Shown here in pieces: positions 10,601 through 20,646 of a stretch of 64,000 nucleotides of DNA (its first letter is position 1; every line of letters begins with the position of its first letter). Made by a program: the position numbers and the translations under genes. Below the pieces are notes generated by a model. That model did not search any database. It worked only from the letters and a program-made list of their open reading frames with translations, and was not told where the DNA came from. Origin of the DNA: Tetmemena sp. SeJ-2015. Lineage: Eukaryota > Ciliophora > Spirotrichea > Sporadotrichida > Oxytrichidae. Location: NCBI GenBank assembly GCA_027382625.1, contig JAJKFJ010020688.1:62001-126000 (forward strand), in the 5' to 3' direction.

Positions 10601-13032
10601 ATCTTCTTCCTACAGACATAGAGACTGCTTAGAAATTCCTCATCCCATGCTATTGCACTTCTGAGATAATGAAATATGACTGAACAAGATGATGAGTCAT
10701 GCATAGGTGCAAATTTTTCTTGCTAGATTTGCTAAACTAAAATACATTTGGGTTCTCTTGAGATTTATAACCTCTTCCATTTATATAAAATTTCTAATGA
10801 ATAGAATACCATACATATTTTCCAAGCTATACTAAATCCTTCATTCCAAGAGTTTGATAAAAATACAAAACATCAAGTTTCAATATTTTAATTGATGAAG
10901 CTTGGATGTTAAACTGCTTCTCTCACGTGGTATGGAAACTCGCTAACTTTGAAAAACTGACAGGAACTTCTCTTCTCAACATTGAAAATGTCATCTACCA
11001 TATCCTCAAAAAGAAATTGTTATTCTAAATTTTTGACTGTAAAGTACAGACTAGAGTTCGAAGAAGGTAGGAGATCTTTCTTTCAAAGAGTGCTCTAAAA
11101 GGATGAAGGAGCTAATCAGCATTTTATTGGAGTGATCGCAGGCATGCAAAAAGAGACAAAAGATAGCTATGATTATTTAATAAGTTCACACGCACATATT
11201 TTAATGAATGATTTACTATGAAGTTTAAATCTCTGATGGTAGGTACGTTCTGTCCGCTTATCTGAAGAAATCAGCTATGGGAAATTTAGGAGATGATAAG
11301 TTCATCTCCTTGTTTGAAAGCGGCAAAGCCTTTATCGGCCAGAAACTGCTCCTTACTCTTATATGTTTCTTTAAAACTGCACTTTGTGCAACAACAGTTA
11401 GCTGCTTCAGACCAAAAGTCGCGTTCTAAGTAATCAGCAACATCTAATTAAACTAATCAGAGATCTATCAGACACTTCTACTTGAGCAACTGCTAGAAAT
11501 TCACTCTAGTCCTTAATTTCAACGGTATATGGAGAGCTCAGGCTTTTGAAAAACTAGGTCAACAGAGGAGGAACAGAATAAATGTATTTGAATAACTTAT
11601 TCTTGAATGATGATAAAATCTATTTCGGGAGTTTGTTAAAGAGCAGGGATGATTCCAATGCTTGATTGCGTCGTTGTTACGAAATATCCAATCTTCTTCA
11701 CTGAGTTCTTCTCTACAGAAAGTGGCCAATAGCAAAGACTCTTTAGGAACAAGCTTAGTCTTGACTATCTTATCAATAATTTTCATTCCTGTTATATGAT
11801 GATCTTCAAAGCAGGTAGCAAGAAAGGTTCACAGAGAAGATGAGAACTATGCTTGAGAACAGTAAAGGCGCAACTAAAGGGAATGGAATGCAAATGGGAA
11901 CCGGTGGAGTAAATCAGTTGAACTAGCAAGAAATGGAGACTCTCAAACGAAAAATGATGAGCTCATTTAGGATGGCTTTCAAAATAAAGGTCGTAGATAC
12001 TTTCAAGCCTGGTTACTCTGCTCTCGTAACATTCTATAAAATGAAAGAGTAAATAAAGAAATTTAAGGATAATTCTTTGAAACAAATGAGGATATGTACA
12101 TGGACATTTCTCCAGGAGACAGACTGAGACTGACTAATCCAACACCTGCAATGATGGGCAATCAGAACGGTGAGGGGATGTTGCTTTTGAATATGCAGAA
12201 GGGATCAAAGATCTTTCACTACACCTAAAATGTTCTCAAGCCAAAGAAACTGCAAGAAGAGATAGATAGAAACAAAACGCTCGTTGAGGAAAGTGTGAGC
12301 CTTCATCTCTACCGACAAGAGTATTTTCAATATCCTATGGGCAAGGATATCAAGCTTTATAAATACATTAGAATATGTGGATCATAAGATTTAAGCTAAC
12401 TGGTTACTTAATGAAGATCATCACTTAGAAAATGGCTTTCTCTCAATTTGGCACTTCTCGAACTCTTCAACCCCTGGATCTCGAAGCCAAGCGGATGAGG
12501 AAGTTTGGAAATTGTTAGTTCTACTCAAGATCAAGAACTGGTCTGCATCGAGGTGCAGGAGAGAGGGTTCATCCCAGCCAAGTCTTTCATCAAGGAGGGC
12601 AGCTATGTCCACTTCGATTTCCTGACCTACTCCTAGTCAGTTCTTCTTAAGAAACGAGATACAGCTATTCAAGTCTTTAACATCCCTCAAAACCCTTAAA
12701 CTTTATCTATAATCCTATCCTTAATATTGCTTTTAAATCTTAACTTTGATAAAGGACCATGAGAGGCAGCTTCTGTATGACGATTTGAAGATGACTGTGA
12801 AGAGTAGCTACAAGATGGTGACTGCTAACTTTAGCGACGAGACTCAGACCCTCAAAGTCCTTCTCAAAGAGAAGGCTTGTTAAAAAACGCAGAGAACAAA
12901 GTCAAGATGATCTTAAACTAGGGTTTGAAGAATAGTGGAGGTGGACCAGTTGGGTAGAGTTAAGTTTCGCAGGAAAATAGCGAGATAAATTTACAACCTT
13001 CAAGCAAGAGTTCTGAAGAGCAGATGGAATGA
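7688..13032 (+). CDS. BRCA2: BRCA2-like recombination mediator, germline copy with IESs and one inverted MDS
   Basis: The C-terminal 2.5 kb follows the BRCA2 DNA-binding domain in order: helical domain (NCFSHVVWKLANFEKLTG), OB1 (RRSFFQRVLQKDE; ISDGRYVLSAYLKK; GKAFIGQKL; NFNGIWRAQAFEKLG), OB2 (MAFKIKVVDTFKPGYSALVTF; DISPGDRLRL) and OB3 (DQELVCIEVQERG, NAENKVKMIL). BRCA2 loads RAD51 on single-stranded DNA. The long N-terminus is Gln/Asn/Ser-rich with basic and acidic patches; no canonical BRC repeat is recognised. A Cys-rich stretch (CYCTSE...CIGANFSCQIC) precedes the helical domain. About ten short inserts with direct-repeat pointers break the frame and each removal restores it; one MDS (11659-11795) is on the opposite strand. 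Start ATG at 7688 and the join at 8527-8613 are inferred. A likely intron lies at about 12675-12755. Confidence 0.8.
8527..8613 (+). other. Probable IES, pointer AAATG
   Basis: AAATG occurs at 8527-8531 and 8609-8613. Removing one copy and the 77 bp between joins ...LDEIIIEN to DNHNFLKPSDIPG in frame and skips the TGA at 8585. There is no homology anchor here, so this join rests only on frame and pointer. Confidence 0.4.
10406..10429 (+). other. IES, pointer AAATTATT
   Basis: An 8-bp direct repeat at 10406-10413 and 10422-10429 brackets TCAAATAT. Excision gives LLNPNYYPIVQKQLHFAYED and avoids an in-frame TGA. No GT-AG borders are present. Confidence 0.65.
10661..10683 (+). other. IES, pointer CTGA
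   Basis: CTGA at 10661-10664 and 10680-10683. Excision removes an in-frame TGA and yields CYCTSEQDDESCIGANFSC, a continuous Cys-rich segment. Confidence 0.6.
10854..10896 (+). other. IES, pointer TTGAT
   Basis: TTGAT at 10854-10858 and 10892-10896. Excision joins NPSFQEF to DEAWMLNCFSHVVWKLA, the conserved helical-domain tryptophan region of BRCA2. Confidence 0.75.
11010..11044 (+). other. IES, pointer AAAG
   Basis: AAAG at 11010-11013 and 11041-11044. Excision joins IENVIYHILK to KYRLEFEEGRRSFFQRVL, matching BRCA2 (LKYRYD...RRSAIKKIL). The insert has no GT-AG borders, so it is not an intron. Confidence 0.85.
11167..11221 (+). other. IES, pointer CTATGA
   Basis: CTATGA at 11167-11172 and 11216-11221. 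Excision joins QKETKDSYE to VQISDGRYVLSAYL, the BRCA2 LTDGWY-type motif, and removes an in-frame TGA. Confidence 0.85.
11343..11379 (+). other. IES, pointer AAACTG
   Basis: AAACTG at 11343-11348 and 11374-11379. Excision joins GKAFIGQKL to HFVQQQLAAS in the frame that leads to NFNGIWRAQAFEKLG. Confidence 0.8.
11659..11795 (-). other. BRCA2: Inverted MDS of the BRCA2-like gene
   Basis: Read on the minus strand this piece encodes TGMKIIDKIVKTKLVPKES, then EEDWIFRNNDAIK, matching the human BRCA2 stretch around YIFRNEREEEK. The upstream forward MDS ends at ATAA (11578-11581) and the inverted piece starts with ATAA (reverse complement at 11792-11795). The inverted piece ends AAGCA (reverse complement at 11659-11663) and the next forward MDS starts AAGCA (11809-11813). 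Joining through both pointers keeps one frame: ...RRNRITGMKIIDK... and ...NDAIKQVARKVHREDEN. The exit pointer could alternatively be TCTT, which gives the same frame with seven extra residues. Confidence 0.8.
11841..11860 (+). other. Very short IES, pointer TGAGAAC
   Basis: TGAGAAC at 11841-11847 and 11854-11860 with only six bases between. Excision shifts the frame from HREDENYA-stop to HREDENSKGATKGNG, which is exactly the frame used by the following OB-fold segment. Confidence 0.7.
12066..12093 (+). other. IES, pointer AGGAT
   Basis: AGGAT at 12066-12070 and 12089-12093. Excision joins KEQIKKFKD to MYMDISPGDRLRLTNP in frame. Confidence 0.8.
12380..12421 (+). other. IES, pointer GATCAT
   Basis: GATCAT at 12380-12385 and 12416-12421. 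Excision joins YIRICGS to SLRKWLSLNLALLELFNPW. A further tiny insert with pointer AAG (12489-12503) then removes an in-frame TGA to reach SLEIVSSTQDQELVC. Confidence 0.65.
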
Positions 13033-13197
13033 TTTGAGGAGAATTTCTAGCCAATAAATTGACTTATTAATCTAGATATATTTTCTTTTAATGTTGGTAA
13101 TCTCTAATTGATTAGGATTCCTTGGTTGAATAAATAAGGGCGAAAAGATAAAGTCGTTCAATCTAAGAAAGAGAGGAGACATTGATTTATTGGAGTT

Positions 13198-16100
13198 TCA
13201 TTTCTTCATGTTCATTAGCATGTAGGTGCCCAAGAAGGAAGTAACTGCAGCCCCTCCGAACACTCCTAAGTACTTCATCGAATAAGCTCCCTCCTATTTA
13301 GTTTGGGCTTTGCTTCCAGCTAACTGACTTTATTCTTCCTTATCTAAAGATGATACCCCCTCCACCTTTGCCTTGGCTCTGCGTTGGATCGTGCGCAACT
13401 CTGACCTAATGCGGAGAGTGTCCTCTAAGTAGCTATAACTTATGGCGTTGTTGCCCTGAATATAGTCCAGAGCTGTCTAACTAGGAAAAAACTTTGTCTT
13501 GTAATCGTTTAAATGTTAATGTCTGAATAATCTCAAGGGCCTTTTAAGTCTGGCCGATGATGAAATTGATGTTCACAAATTGGTAGTAGTACTTCAACCT
13601 TATCATGAACAGGTCCTCTGGTTTCTTGCTAATTTCGAGGTAGCTCTTTTTCTCCTCCTCATCTTCCTCTTCAACCTCTTCTTCCTCCTCTTCTTCGTCT
13701 TCTCCCTTGACTTCCTCCTTTCCGTCCTCAGGCTTGGCTGCCTCTCCTTCTCTTGGCTCAGGCTTAGTCTCCTCTGCAATATCTATAGCCATCATAACCT
13801 ACTACTTACTAAACAAGCAACTTAATTTTGCATCTGTTGAAACTCAACAGCTTCAGGTCCTCTGCCTAGCTTAAGCAGCATCTGGGCGTGGATGAAATAG
13901 TTGTTGCTGACGTTCAGACTGCGCTCTCCGAAGTAGGTCTTGTTCAACTCCATTGACTTTAAGTTAAACTACATGCATTCCTCCAGTAATCCCTACTGAA
14001 TGGACACCTAGTAAAGGTTGAAAAGCAACTGTCCTAGTTTAATTTTACCAGACATTATTATGAAGCTAATTTAAAGTTGGTCCATGTCGCTACGCTAAGT
14101 CTTAGCATCTCCCTTGGTTTCGGGGTTACTGCGTAGTGACTCAACTATCTCTAGTGCTTCCTTGTAAGCCGTCGAGGCCATATCGTACTACTTGAGCTGA
14201 GAGTAGCAAAGGCCGATGTTCTTGAGGGAGTAGAGAAGGATCTCTCTATCGTGGGCAAAGAGCTTAGCCTAGATCTCCTTCAGCTTCTTCCAGTAGAAGA
14301 GTGAAGCCTGATAGCGCTGGCACTATCTGTAGAACATGGCGATGTTCATGAGAACCTGCTCCATGAAAGGATGCTCCTCATTGTTCTCGACATACTCCTT
14401 CTAGGCTCTATAGACATAGCTGAATATTCTTTCAGCAGACTGTGGCTCTGTAGTCATGAGAGTGACTGCTGCAAGGATCTGAGCGAGGAAGAGGAACTAA
14501 TTCATGATATCGTTACTGTCATCGTCATGGAAACGCTGCACAGCTTGCCTCATCTCAGCCACGTGCTTCTGTGATTCTAGGAACTGCATGTTGTTAATGC
14601 AGTTGGAGCATACTGCAAGCTCCTGCTTCAGAGAGTAAATGGATTTCAGCCCATAAAACTCATGAGAGATCTTTAAGTTACGCTCTGCTATCTCCACACA
14701 TTTCTTCCTGTTCACCTCTGAGAAAAAAAAGATGACAACATTGCAATAAAGTTTAAGATGAGTCTTTGCTAGCTAGGGCTTCAATGAGGTTTGAATTGTA
14801 CTCAATGACTATGGGGTGATTGTCTGAGAAGACTTCAGTGATTATGCTGATGGACTACTGGATATACATTAAAGCTTTATCGTTATCCTTCTTGTCAATC
14901 ATAATCTCGCCTAAGTCTCTGCAGCAAGCAGCTACATAGTAGGTCTTTGTTTACGAACTTAAATTAAGCATAATTGAGTTTGCTCATCGTAGCCCATGAT
15001 CTTCTTGAGGATCGAAATACCCTTGTCCATGTTCTCTTTGCACTGATCCAAAATTGTCACTTGTCGTGCTGAATGCACTTTGATAAGAGCGCACTTTCTG
15101 GATTTGGCAATCTTGAAAAGCTCAACCAAGGAATCTTCGGTATCAAACAGGTGCTGGTAGATCTGCTCTGCCTTTAAGAATTGAGCAAGGGACTCCTTAA
15201 TCTTGCTTTGGAAGCCGATTGTCTTTCCCAATAGATAATGAGCCTGGGCAATTTTGAGAGCTCCTTACTGTTACTAACTCAATTATCCCTAAGTTATCTT
15301 CTCTATCTTAGTTAGATCAAGTTCTGGCAATGTTTTTACAAGATCTACTTCGGCATCTGCATTTTCTTCTTTGACTTCTTCTTATTTTAGAGGGCAGTTG
15401 ATAGAATTTAAACAGCTCCTTAAAGTATTGGGATTAGCAGTTTACAGACTGTTCATAGAAAGCGAACTTCTTGAGGTAGATGCAAGTTTGTCTCTTGTGC
15501 TCAAAGTGATATCTACTCAAAAATTCTTCCTCTTTTTTCTCTTCGATCCCCTCCTCCTTTTCTTCTTCATTTACCATTATAGGCTCTGCTGCTGCTACAG
15601 GTATGCTTTATTCTAAATTTAAAGGAGATAACAAATTTAAAAGTTTTTTGTTGAAGTTTGGCAATAAAGTTTCAATAATTTTTTTCAATTGCTTTCACAG
15701 ATTTATCATTTAATTATAAATTTATCAATAGCCAGGCTAGAACTTTTTTGTGAGCTATTGTAATACATCATGAGCAGCTTAATCAATTATTTTCCTTGCA
15801 GTTCTGAACTCCATGCACGACTGATACTGCTTAGACAACAGGTACTGAGTCTTTAATCTAAACTTAAAGAAACCCTCCACTTGATCCTGCTTTAGTTTCA
15901 CTTGATCTCTTATATGACAGATAAATTCTTCAGCCTTTGCAAAGTCTCTTATTTTAGAATGAAGTCTAGCTAAGTACATTTGGCTTTAAGATAAATGTAG
16001 AACTAATTTTGGTCGGTGCTTAACTCTCCCACTTTCAAAGAAGAAGTAGGCTTCTCATTCTGCTCAAGTTACTCTTAGTTTTGAGAAATAGAAGCTGGTT

Positions 16101-16960
16101 CTTGGCTCTCAGGCTTTAGAGGCTCGCTTGTTCCATCTGCTGCTTCTTGTGATTGTTTAACCTCTTCCTTATTCTCCAAATTGGTATTACTAGTTTACTG
16201 CTTCTGTTCTTCAGACTATGATTATTCTGGTATCTGTGGTTTCTTGGACTCTTCGCCCTTCACCTTCTGCTCTTCGATCTCATCTACCACTTGAAAATTG
16301 CATCATATAATTTCTATGTATACACACTTGCTGGAGATTTTGATGGCTTGCAGAAATTCTCCCTTGATGAATTGGATTTTGGCTTCTTTGAGCTGCAAAT
16401 AGTGCTTTACAGTTGAGTGACTATTATCTTTCGCTTGTTGGATGAGAGTGTGTGCGATAGTTTCAGCCTCGTTGAAATGAGAGGCTAAGATCTCATAGTT
16501 CAACTTTTACAACCCTGAGAAGTACAAGTATTCTATCTCCTTATCAAAATATATGTTACATAAGCATTGAGTATTATATTAGAATTATCTTAGATCCTGA
16601 ATGAAAGGTCCATATTTAATATTATATCAATGCATAAATTATCACAAGTAGTTTTCATTTAAATGGCTTGGATAAGGTTGATTTGTAGAGAGAGGGTATG
16701 AAAACATAAAATGTAAACTATTTCCTTGAAAGCTTTGAAAGACTATTAAAAGAGAGGCTTGCATATACTTCAGACAACTTAATTTCAATCATAGAATCCC
16801 TCCTTGCTCTGAGTTTTGCGATTCACCTCCTGCTATCTGAGCGAGCCTTATTAATTTGAGTATCCTTAGCTAATAAGAAGTCTCTGAGAATGTTCTCTTC
16901 CAAGATTTCTATAAGAAAGTAACTTGAAAAGTTGAACAAACACTAATAGAGAGAGTTTAT
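13198..16960 (-). CDS. Tetratricopeptide-repeat protein with C-terminal membrane segment
   Basis: The minus strand carries a series of helix-pair segments of TPR type, e.g. FNEAETIAHTLIQQAKDN, YLARLHSKIRDFAKAEEFI, FLKAEQIYQHLFDTEDSL and ERNLKISHEFYGLKS. Between them lie acidic low-complexity stretches (a run rich in EEEEE near 13690 and EEQKQ-type repeats near 16100-16270). Near the end is a hydrophobic segment, YLGVFGGAAVTSFLGTYML, then NMKK and TGA (13198-13200), suggesting a tail-anchored protein. The N-terminus probably begins near 16930 with LIEILEENILRDFLLAK. TPR proteins are scaffolds; no specific ortholog is recognised. Several frame changes show IESs or introns whose borders I did not resolve. 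Confidence 0.6.
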
Positions 16961-17068
16961 TGGCTAATAATTTTACAAGAACATACAGCTTTACCAGAAT
17001 TAAAAATTGAAGGTATATAATAAATAACCACTGCTCAAGCCTAAAATATTAACACAAATATAACAAAT

Positions 17069-19037
17069 ATGGAATCAAATCTACACAAAGAGTCTCAAGA
17101 CTTAGAAAACCTGCCCTAGATAACTTAAGAGGAAGAGAAGAAATAAGTTTCTAAGGCTTCTATCTAAAAGGAAGCTAAGAAGTTGAAGAAGAAAGTTGCT
17201 CAAGCTGTGACAGTAAGCCCTTTATAAAACTTAAAATTCTTCTTAAAGGTAATCGTGAAAGCAGAAAATTAAACCTATGACCAACTGATGAGCACAGAAC
17301 CTTAGGCTTAGGTATTTGTCTCGCATTTCGGAAATGGAGATGAAGAGGACCAAAATGTGATTCACGACTTATGCATCTAAGATAGGCAACTTGACTCGCA
17401 TAACTATATTCCCTGGAACAAGTTACGGCCATTTGGAATTCGCATCTTCAGATGATGTGGCAAGGCTGATGCAAGACATGGATGCTCCAAATATCAAGAT
17501 GCTTAAGTTTTTTGGAACTAAAGATAGGCATGTTGCTTTCTTCCCAACACCTATCAAGTTTAATGAGCTCAAGAACAAAGCAGTCTTCGATTTTCCATAA
17601 TCATAGAATGGTTACAGTGGAATCATTCCAGGGCTATACGTCTATGAAAATTTCATCTCTTAGGGTAAAAACACTATCTCTGAAATTTTACAAGACTAAA
17701 CTTTTGATATAGAGGAGGAAGATTAAATGATAAAGGACATGGATAAGCAAGCCTGGGTTAAGCTACTGAATAGGAGAGTGCAGCACTATGGATTTGAATT
17801 TATATATGGAACTAATACCGTGGATAAGAACAAGAAGATGGGTGAACTCCCAGACTTCTGCTCTTTTCTATATTCTTCTTATAATATCATAAAATTTATA
17901 AGAATTAGCATTAATTGTTAGTAGAAAGATGTGTATTTGAAGCCAAGAGGCCTGGTCTTATTCTCAGGTGAAGCTAGATACAACTATCTTCATTCAATTG
18001 CAACTAGAAAGCTTGATAGTGTAGATGGCCTGTTAAAGTTCCGCCACCGTCGAGTCTCCCTCACCTTCAGAAAGATCAAGCAAGATCCATGCACATGCAG
18101 ATTCCCCAAACTATGCGATACTCAAAACAAGTTAGTCAATGTTGATCAAAATAAGCTTGCTGGCGAAGGTGAAGAGGCAAAGATAGATCCACAGAATCTA
18201 GAGGCCTTGACTGCTACTGAAATGGAGAAGAAGCATGTGTATGAAGTTTATGATAAGATAGCACCTCATTTCAGCAATACTAGATATCAACAGTGGCCAA
18301 AAATAAGAGATTATCTTCAATCTCTGCCAGTCGGTACTCTGAATATAGATGTGGGTTGCGGCAATGGGAAATATCTACCAGCAAATGAGGGAAACATTTT
18401 CAACATTGGAACTGATAGAAGCATAAATCTGCTCTCAATAGCAAGAGAGAGAAGCATTAAGTTTTAGACTTTCCATTGTGACTCTTTAAAGTTGCCAGTT
18501 CGTAGCAACTCCTTCGACTCTTGCATTTCGATTGCAGTGATCCATCATTTCTCCACTAAGACTCTAAGAGCTGCAGCTTTAGCTGAAATGCACAGAATAC
18601 TTAAGGTTGGAGGGCAACTTCTCGTTTATGTTTGGGCATTCGAACAAGAAATAAAAAAGTTTTAAACATAGGATGTTTTCGTTCCCTGGCATTTACAAGA
18701 CTCTTATGAAGAAGGAGGAGCTTAAAATTAAAACGCTAAGCCTCTTGAGGAAGTGAAGCAAGAGACCTAATAATTAAGCACACAAGAGGAATAGAAGGAA
18801 GGGGAAAGTTAGGTGCATGACGAGGAGAGCAAGTCTCAAAGTTCTAGTTCCTTCATAGAGACTGCCTATAAAAATGAGGAGAAAAAGGCCACAGTATATC
18901 ACAGATATTATCACATGTTTAAGGAGGGAGAGCTAGAGGAGCTATTTACAGAATACTTTTAAGGCAAGTTTGAGATCAAGAAAAGGTACTATGATCATGC
19001 TAACTGGGCTGTTGTATGCGAAAAAATTGCTGACTGA
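17069..19037 (+). CDS. ALKBH8: ALKBH8, main body (RRM, dioxygenase flanks, methyltransferase); dioxygenase core missing here
   Basis: Starts [17 protein letters not shown], followed by a GTAAGC...TAAAG intron, an RRM-like part ([20 protein letters not shown]), and AlkB flanks ([52 protein letters not shown]). It ends with a class-I SAM methyltransferase ([35 protein letters not shown]), QDVFVPWHL and the C-terminal [15 protein letters not shown] at 19035-19037. ALKBH8 completes and hydroxylates wobble-uridine modifications in tRNA. Between 17852 and 17930, where the HxD core should be, there is only a 62-bp AT-rich IES. The missing core is on the opposite strand at 19134-19467. A small frame change in the RRM near 17370 is unresolved. 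Confidence 0.9.
17857..17918 (+). other. IES at the scrambled junction of ALKBH8
   Basis: AT-rich stretch between the MDS ending in pointer AGACT (17852-17856) and the MDS beginning with TAGTAGAAAGAT (17919-17930). The two bordering pointers are different from each other, as expected where a displaced MDS must be inserted rather than the flanks simply joined. Confidence 0.85.
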
Positions 19038-19133
19038 TCAAATCATAAATAGTCTAATTAAGAATGATTTCTTTATTCGGTCTTTCTTCATTTCTTCTAT
19101 ATTAAATAACAGCGGAGTTATAAAGATAGATTT

Positions 19134-19467
19134 ATCTTTCTACTAGCCCTCTGGAGTTCTGAAATTCATGGAGACTCCGCTTCTCAAAGAAAGAGAGACA
19201 AATATTTCCTGGAAAGGAGAATGAGTATCAACATGAGGAGGGATTCAATAAATAAAAATTAAGTGATGTCTAAAAATTATCATTCCTTGTCCAGGTTAGT
19301 AATCATTTATGGTAAGCTGATCAAATAAGCCGTATTTATCATAGAATGTAGTTTGGTCCGCTTTTACTTCCTCCTTATTGTCTTAACCTACTTCGATAAC
19401 CTCTTATTGCTCATTAAAGCCAAAGCTTTTCAAAATCTTCTCAAACCCTAAACTTTTTAATGAGTCT
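19134..19467 (-). CDS. ALKBH8: ALKBH8 dioxygenase-core MDS, inverted and displaced
   Basis: On the minus strand this encodes DSLKSLGFEKILKSFGFNEQ, then FDQLTINDYQPGQG, then GIPPHVDTHSPF and SLSLRSGVSMNFRTPEGQQ. These are the AlkB double-stranded beta-helix residues, including the HxD iron ligand pair, that are absent from 17069-19037. It starts with AGACT (reverse complement at 19463-19467), matching 17852-17856, and ends with TAGTAGAAAGAT (reverse complement at 19134-19145), matching 17919-17930. Joining through both pointers gives continuous frame: GELPD-SLKSLG and [19 protein letters not shown]. An internal IES with pointer GAAT is included. Confidence 0.93.
19243..19285 (-). other. IES inside the displaced ALKBH8 MDS, pointer GAAT
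   Basis: ATTC (GAAT on the coding strand) at 19243-19246 and 19282-19285. Removal joins DYQPGQG to IPPHVDTHS, restoring the invariant GxGIPxHxDTH motif. Confidence 0.85.
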
Positions 19468-19630
19468 ATTTATTACTTGGCTATAGAAAAGAGATAAAGT
19501 TCAATAACTTTTATGAAATACTTTTACACTAATCGGAAGACAGTTCATAAGAAAAGCAAAGAGTTAAATTTAGCATTATGTATTCTTCTTCTCGATTTTA
19601 ATGAAAAAGCTGTCTTAAATAAAGTGAATA

Positions 19631-20646
19631 TCACACCATGAAAGGTAGATCTAGATTCTTGATGCCGCTTCCAACATAGAGTCCACCAAAGATGTGTGTC
19701 CTTGCTCTATGGTAGGCGAAGTATCCTGGCCAGAGTCTGTTCCTGATAAGAGCTACTTCTTTGGTAGTGTCCTCTACTATGTTCCAAGCTCCCTTGGGAT
19801 AGTCTTGTTGAATCTCATCCAAGAAGCTCAAAGTGTAGATTCCCTCATCTCTATCAATCTGCTCTCTCTTCTCCCTTGTCTCAGCTGCTCTGAAGTGCGA
19901 ATAGTTTTCAAGCTCAAAGGCGAATAATTTCATCATCTTTTAAATAAGTTTAGGCTTTAGATGTTGGATTAAGGCCTCTGAAAGCATCATTCTTTCTTAC
20001 TTCCTTGATGGGAGTCATCTTGAAACTGCCAACAGGAACTACTTAGCAATCGTGTTCGATGCTATGCACAACGTGAGCAAGTCGATCAAGCTCAGTCACT
20101 CCCTTAGGAGGAATCTCTAAGGGCTTTGACTTTCCTGCGTGGGCCTCTTGTACATTAAGCAAGTCAGATCTTCCAGAGGGCTCAACAACTATTCTATCGA
20201 ACTCGCCAGAGAAAAAGACTTGGACTTGATCGAAGATGTGCTTGAGGTTTGCAATAGGAGTAGGCAGACTGGCAAAGATCCAGTTGGCACTGCTGCACCA
20301 GAAGAATCTCTTCTATGGGAAATCAGGCACGCCTATATAAGTCAAAGCCTCTGCAATATAGTAGTCATTAACAACACCTATAAGCACAGGGATTAATATT
20401 ATTCCTTTATGATTAGAAGATTAAGGTTTTCCTTCTTTGAATTTCTTTGAATAAAGAGCACCATTATTAAATTGTCCTAGTGTTATTCTTACCGTTGATT
20501 TTACCCCAGAAGAGGAGCTGCTCAAAGCCAAAGTCCAACTGCAACTTAGATAAGGCTAATTCAAGATTCAATCGCTCATCGATACTAAGGGTAACGCCGT
20601 TAGCGTTGATGTATTTTAGCTGACTTTCTAAATTTTCAACCTCCAT
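19631..20646 (-). CDS. RSPH9: Radial spoke protein RSP9
   Basis: Starts MEVENLESQLKYINANGV and shows the RSPH9 hallmarks in order: QLLFWGKING, VVNDYYIAEAL, VTELDRLAHVVHSIEHDC, PVGSFKMTPI, FRGLNPTSK, YSHFRAAE, SFLDEIQQDYPKGAWNI and the terminal IKNLDLPFMV with TGA at 19631-19633. RSPH9 is a radial-spoke-head subunit of motile cilia. A GT-AG intron lies at 20378-20492 (GTAAGA...TTATAG on the coding strand). One IES (19918-19955) breaks the frame; with both removed, the length is close to the usual 270-280 residues. Order is not scrambled. Confidence 0.92.
19918..19955 (-). other. IES in RSPH9, pointer GCCT
   Basis: AGGC (GCCT on the coding strand) at 19918-19921 and 19952-19955. Excision joins FRGLNPTSKA to FELENYSHFRAAE, aligned with animal RSPH9 FEGLSLSEAKKLSSYFHFRE. 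Confidence 0.85.

Noticed and set aside
11559..11786. A 75-residue minus-strand ORF as an independent gene
   Set aside because: It lies inside the BRCA2-like gene, its ends match pointers of the forward segments, and its protein fits the missing OB-fold residues, so it is an inverted MDS rather than a gene.
10990..12430. The short inserts as ordinary introns
   Set aside because: They lack GT-AG borders, are 6-50 bp long, and are flanked by exact direct repeats; true introns in the same window have GT-AG and no such repeats.
17852..17930. ALKBH8 as a pseudogene with a deleted catalytic core
   Set aside because: The missing core is present nearby, inverted, with matching pointers at both ends and full conservation of the iron-binding motif.
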